NCBI GenBank assembly: GCA_028023455.1
Contig: JAQFVV010000284.1
Span: 570,501 to 634,500 of the forward strand
Source: Epiperipatus broadwayi
Taxonomy: Eukaryota; Onychophora; Udeonychophora; Euonychophora; Peripatidae
Direction of reading: 5' to 3'
Length of the DNA: 64,000 nucleotides
The translations under genes and the position numbers were made by a program. Under the pieces are notes generated by a model, which was not told the origin of the DNA, made no database searches, and saw only the letters and a list, made by a program, of their open reading frames with translations. This document shows positions 63,201 through 64,000 of this stretch, in pieces. Each line of letters starts with the position of its first letter. The stretch's first letter is position 1.

Positions 63201-64000
63201 CTCCATATGCCTACTAGTTTATGTGTTATTGAAATTTTTTGGATTACATTGTAAAAGATGGTTGTTTTAAAATTGAAAATAATAAATAGGTTTGGAAATA
63301 GAGAATCATTAAATTGGAGAAGATAAGTTATATTGCTTAGATTATAATAAGTGTAAAATTATAAAAACATAATTTCATCAGTGAAAGAATCATAAAACTT
63401 TTATAATTAAAAATAATATTTATTTATTTTCTTATAAAATAAATAGTTGATAATTTAAAAGAATTTATAATGATATTACTTAATTATTAAGATTTTTTTT
63501 AAAAAAAAAAAACATGCTTATAATGCATATTTTCATTTATGATTAAATGTAATAAACTGAATCGTGTTGAATGAATGAAAGTAGTCATAAGTTTTACAAA
63601 AATAATTTTATAACAACACACTAATCCATGATATTTAAAGTTTAAAGTAATAATTAGTAAGTAGCTTAGTTTGATGGTATGCTATGAATTAAGGTTGTTC
63701 ACATAAATATTGAAAAATGACTATATAGAATGATAAATAACTTTAAAAACTAAATAACAAGGATAAGTACATAATAAAAGTATTACCTATATTTTTTAAA
63801 ACCTATAAAGTAATAATATCAAATAACTGTAATAAAAAGTTATATAATGATAGTTTTAAAAATAAGAAATATTTTATGTAAGAAATGTTCTGTATCTTAT
63901 GTTTAAGTCATTTGATTTGTCTTGAAAAAATACCTGAATACGAATAAATAGAATTCTATCAAAATGTAAATAATGTAAATAATTTTATTGTTAAGTTTGT
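60234..64000 (+). mobile_element. Long LTR-like repeat, copy C (runs off window)
   Basis: Starts TGTACCC after a TA run. It matches the reverse complement of the right end of copies A and B: the ACTGAAAATTTTTAAATTTT block near 60280 and AATCATGTGAC near 60744. The CCAAT/TATA pair follows at the expected place. Orientation is opposite to A and B. The end lies beyond 64000. The 62-codon frame at 61333-61521 is not supported as a gene. Confidence 0.55.
61082..61115 (+). promoter_or_regulatory. CCAAT + TATA-like box in long repeat copy C
   Basis: CCAATCAAAA at 61082 and TATTTAAG at 61108. Spacing agrees with copies A and B; the TATA element is the weakest of the three. Confidence 0.45.

Overview
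This is a very AT-rich stretch of eukaryotic chromosome, most likely from an invertebrate animal. I cannot name the species. I see no convincing host gene, rRNA or tRNA. The only substantial coding sequences are Gag fragments of LTR retroelements and a scrap of a Penelope-like element. Nearly everything recognisable is mobile DNA, much of it inserted in (TA)n microsatellites.

Layout. 449-6239 and 8175-12472 are two diverged copies of a long LTR-like repeat. The first is broken by an 846-bp foldback element (4938-5783) whose arms carry hammerhead ribozymes. A further copy starts at 60234 in the opposite orientation and runs off the window; a fourth, more diverged copy probably lies at 49449-52408. 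The copies at 449, 8175 and 60234 each carry a CCAAT box plus TATA box. 16188-21186 is an LTR retroelement with ~1.6-kb LTRs and a broken gag. 29195-37303 is a minus-strand LTR retroelement with ~1.46-kb LTRs and a broken gag; its left LTR was hit by another retroelement that left a 2577-bp solo LTR (30467-33043), and a 473-bp segment at its 5' LTR/leader junction is tandemly duplicated. 38.3-40.7 kb and 47.1-47.8 kb are minus-strand coding-like remnants. They are now separated by a second HHR-bearing foldback (40684-41410) and a young LTR retroelement (41412-47114) with two 2088-bp LTRs and an open gag. 52409-52896 is a Penelope-like 3' fragment between inverted HHR-bearing arms. 54301-56341 is a candidate solo LTR.

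How the parts relate. The three LTR elements have unrelated-looking LTRs but the same Gag type (coiled-coil N-terminus in two of them, then a retrotransposon gag domain with a WW motif). None has recognisable protease, reverse transcriptase or integrase in its 1.5-2.1-kb interior. They look like gag-only, non-autonomous elements that would need a partner's polymerase. Several have TG...CA ends and 4-bp target duplications (ATAT or GTAT), and the targets are TA runs. The most notable finding is the foldback family: two copies 35 kb apart each contain one hammerhead with an intact core, and helix I is kept by compensatory changes, while the opposite arm of each copy has a broken core.
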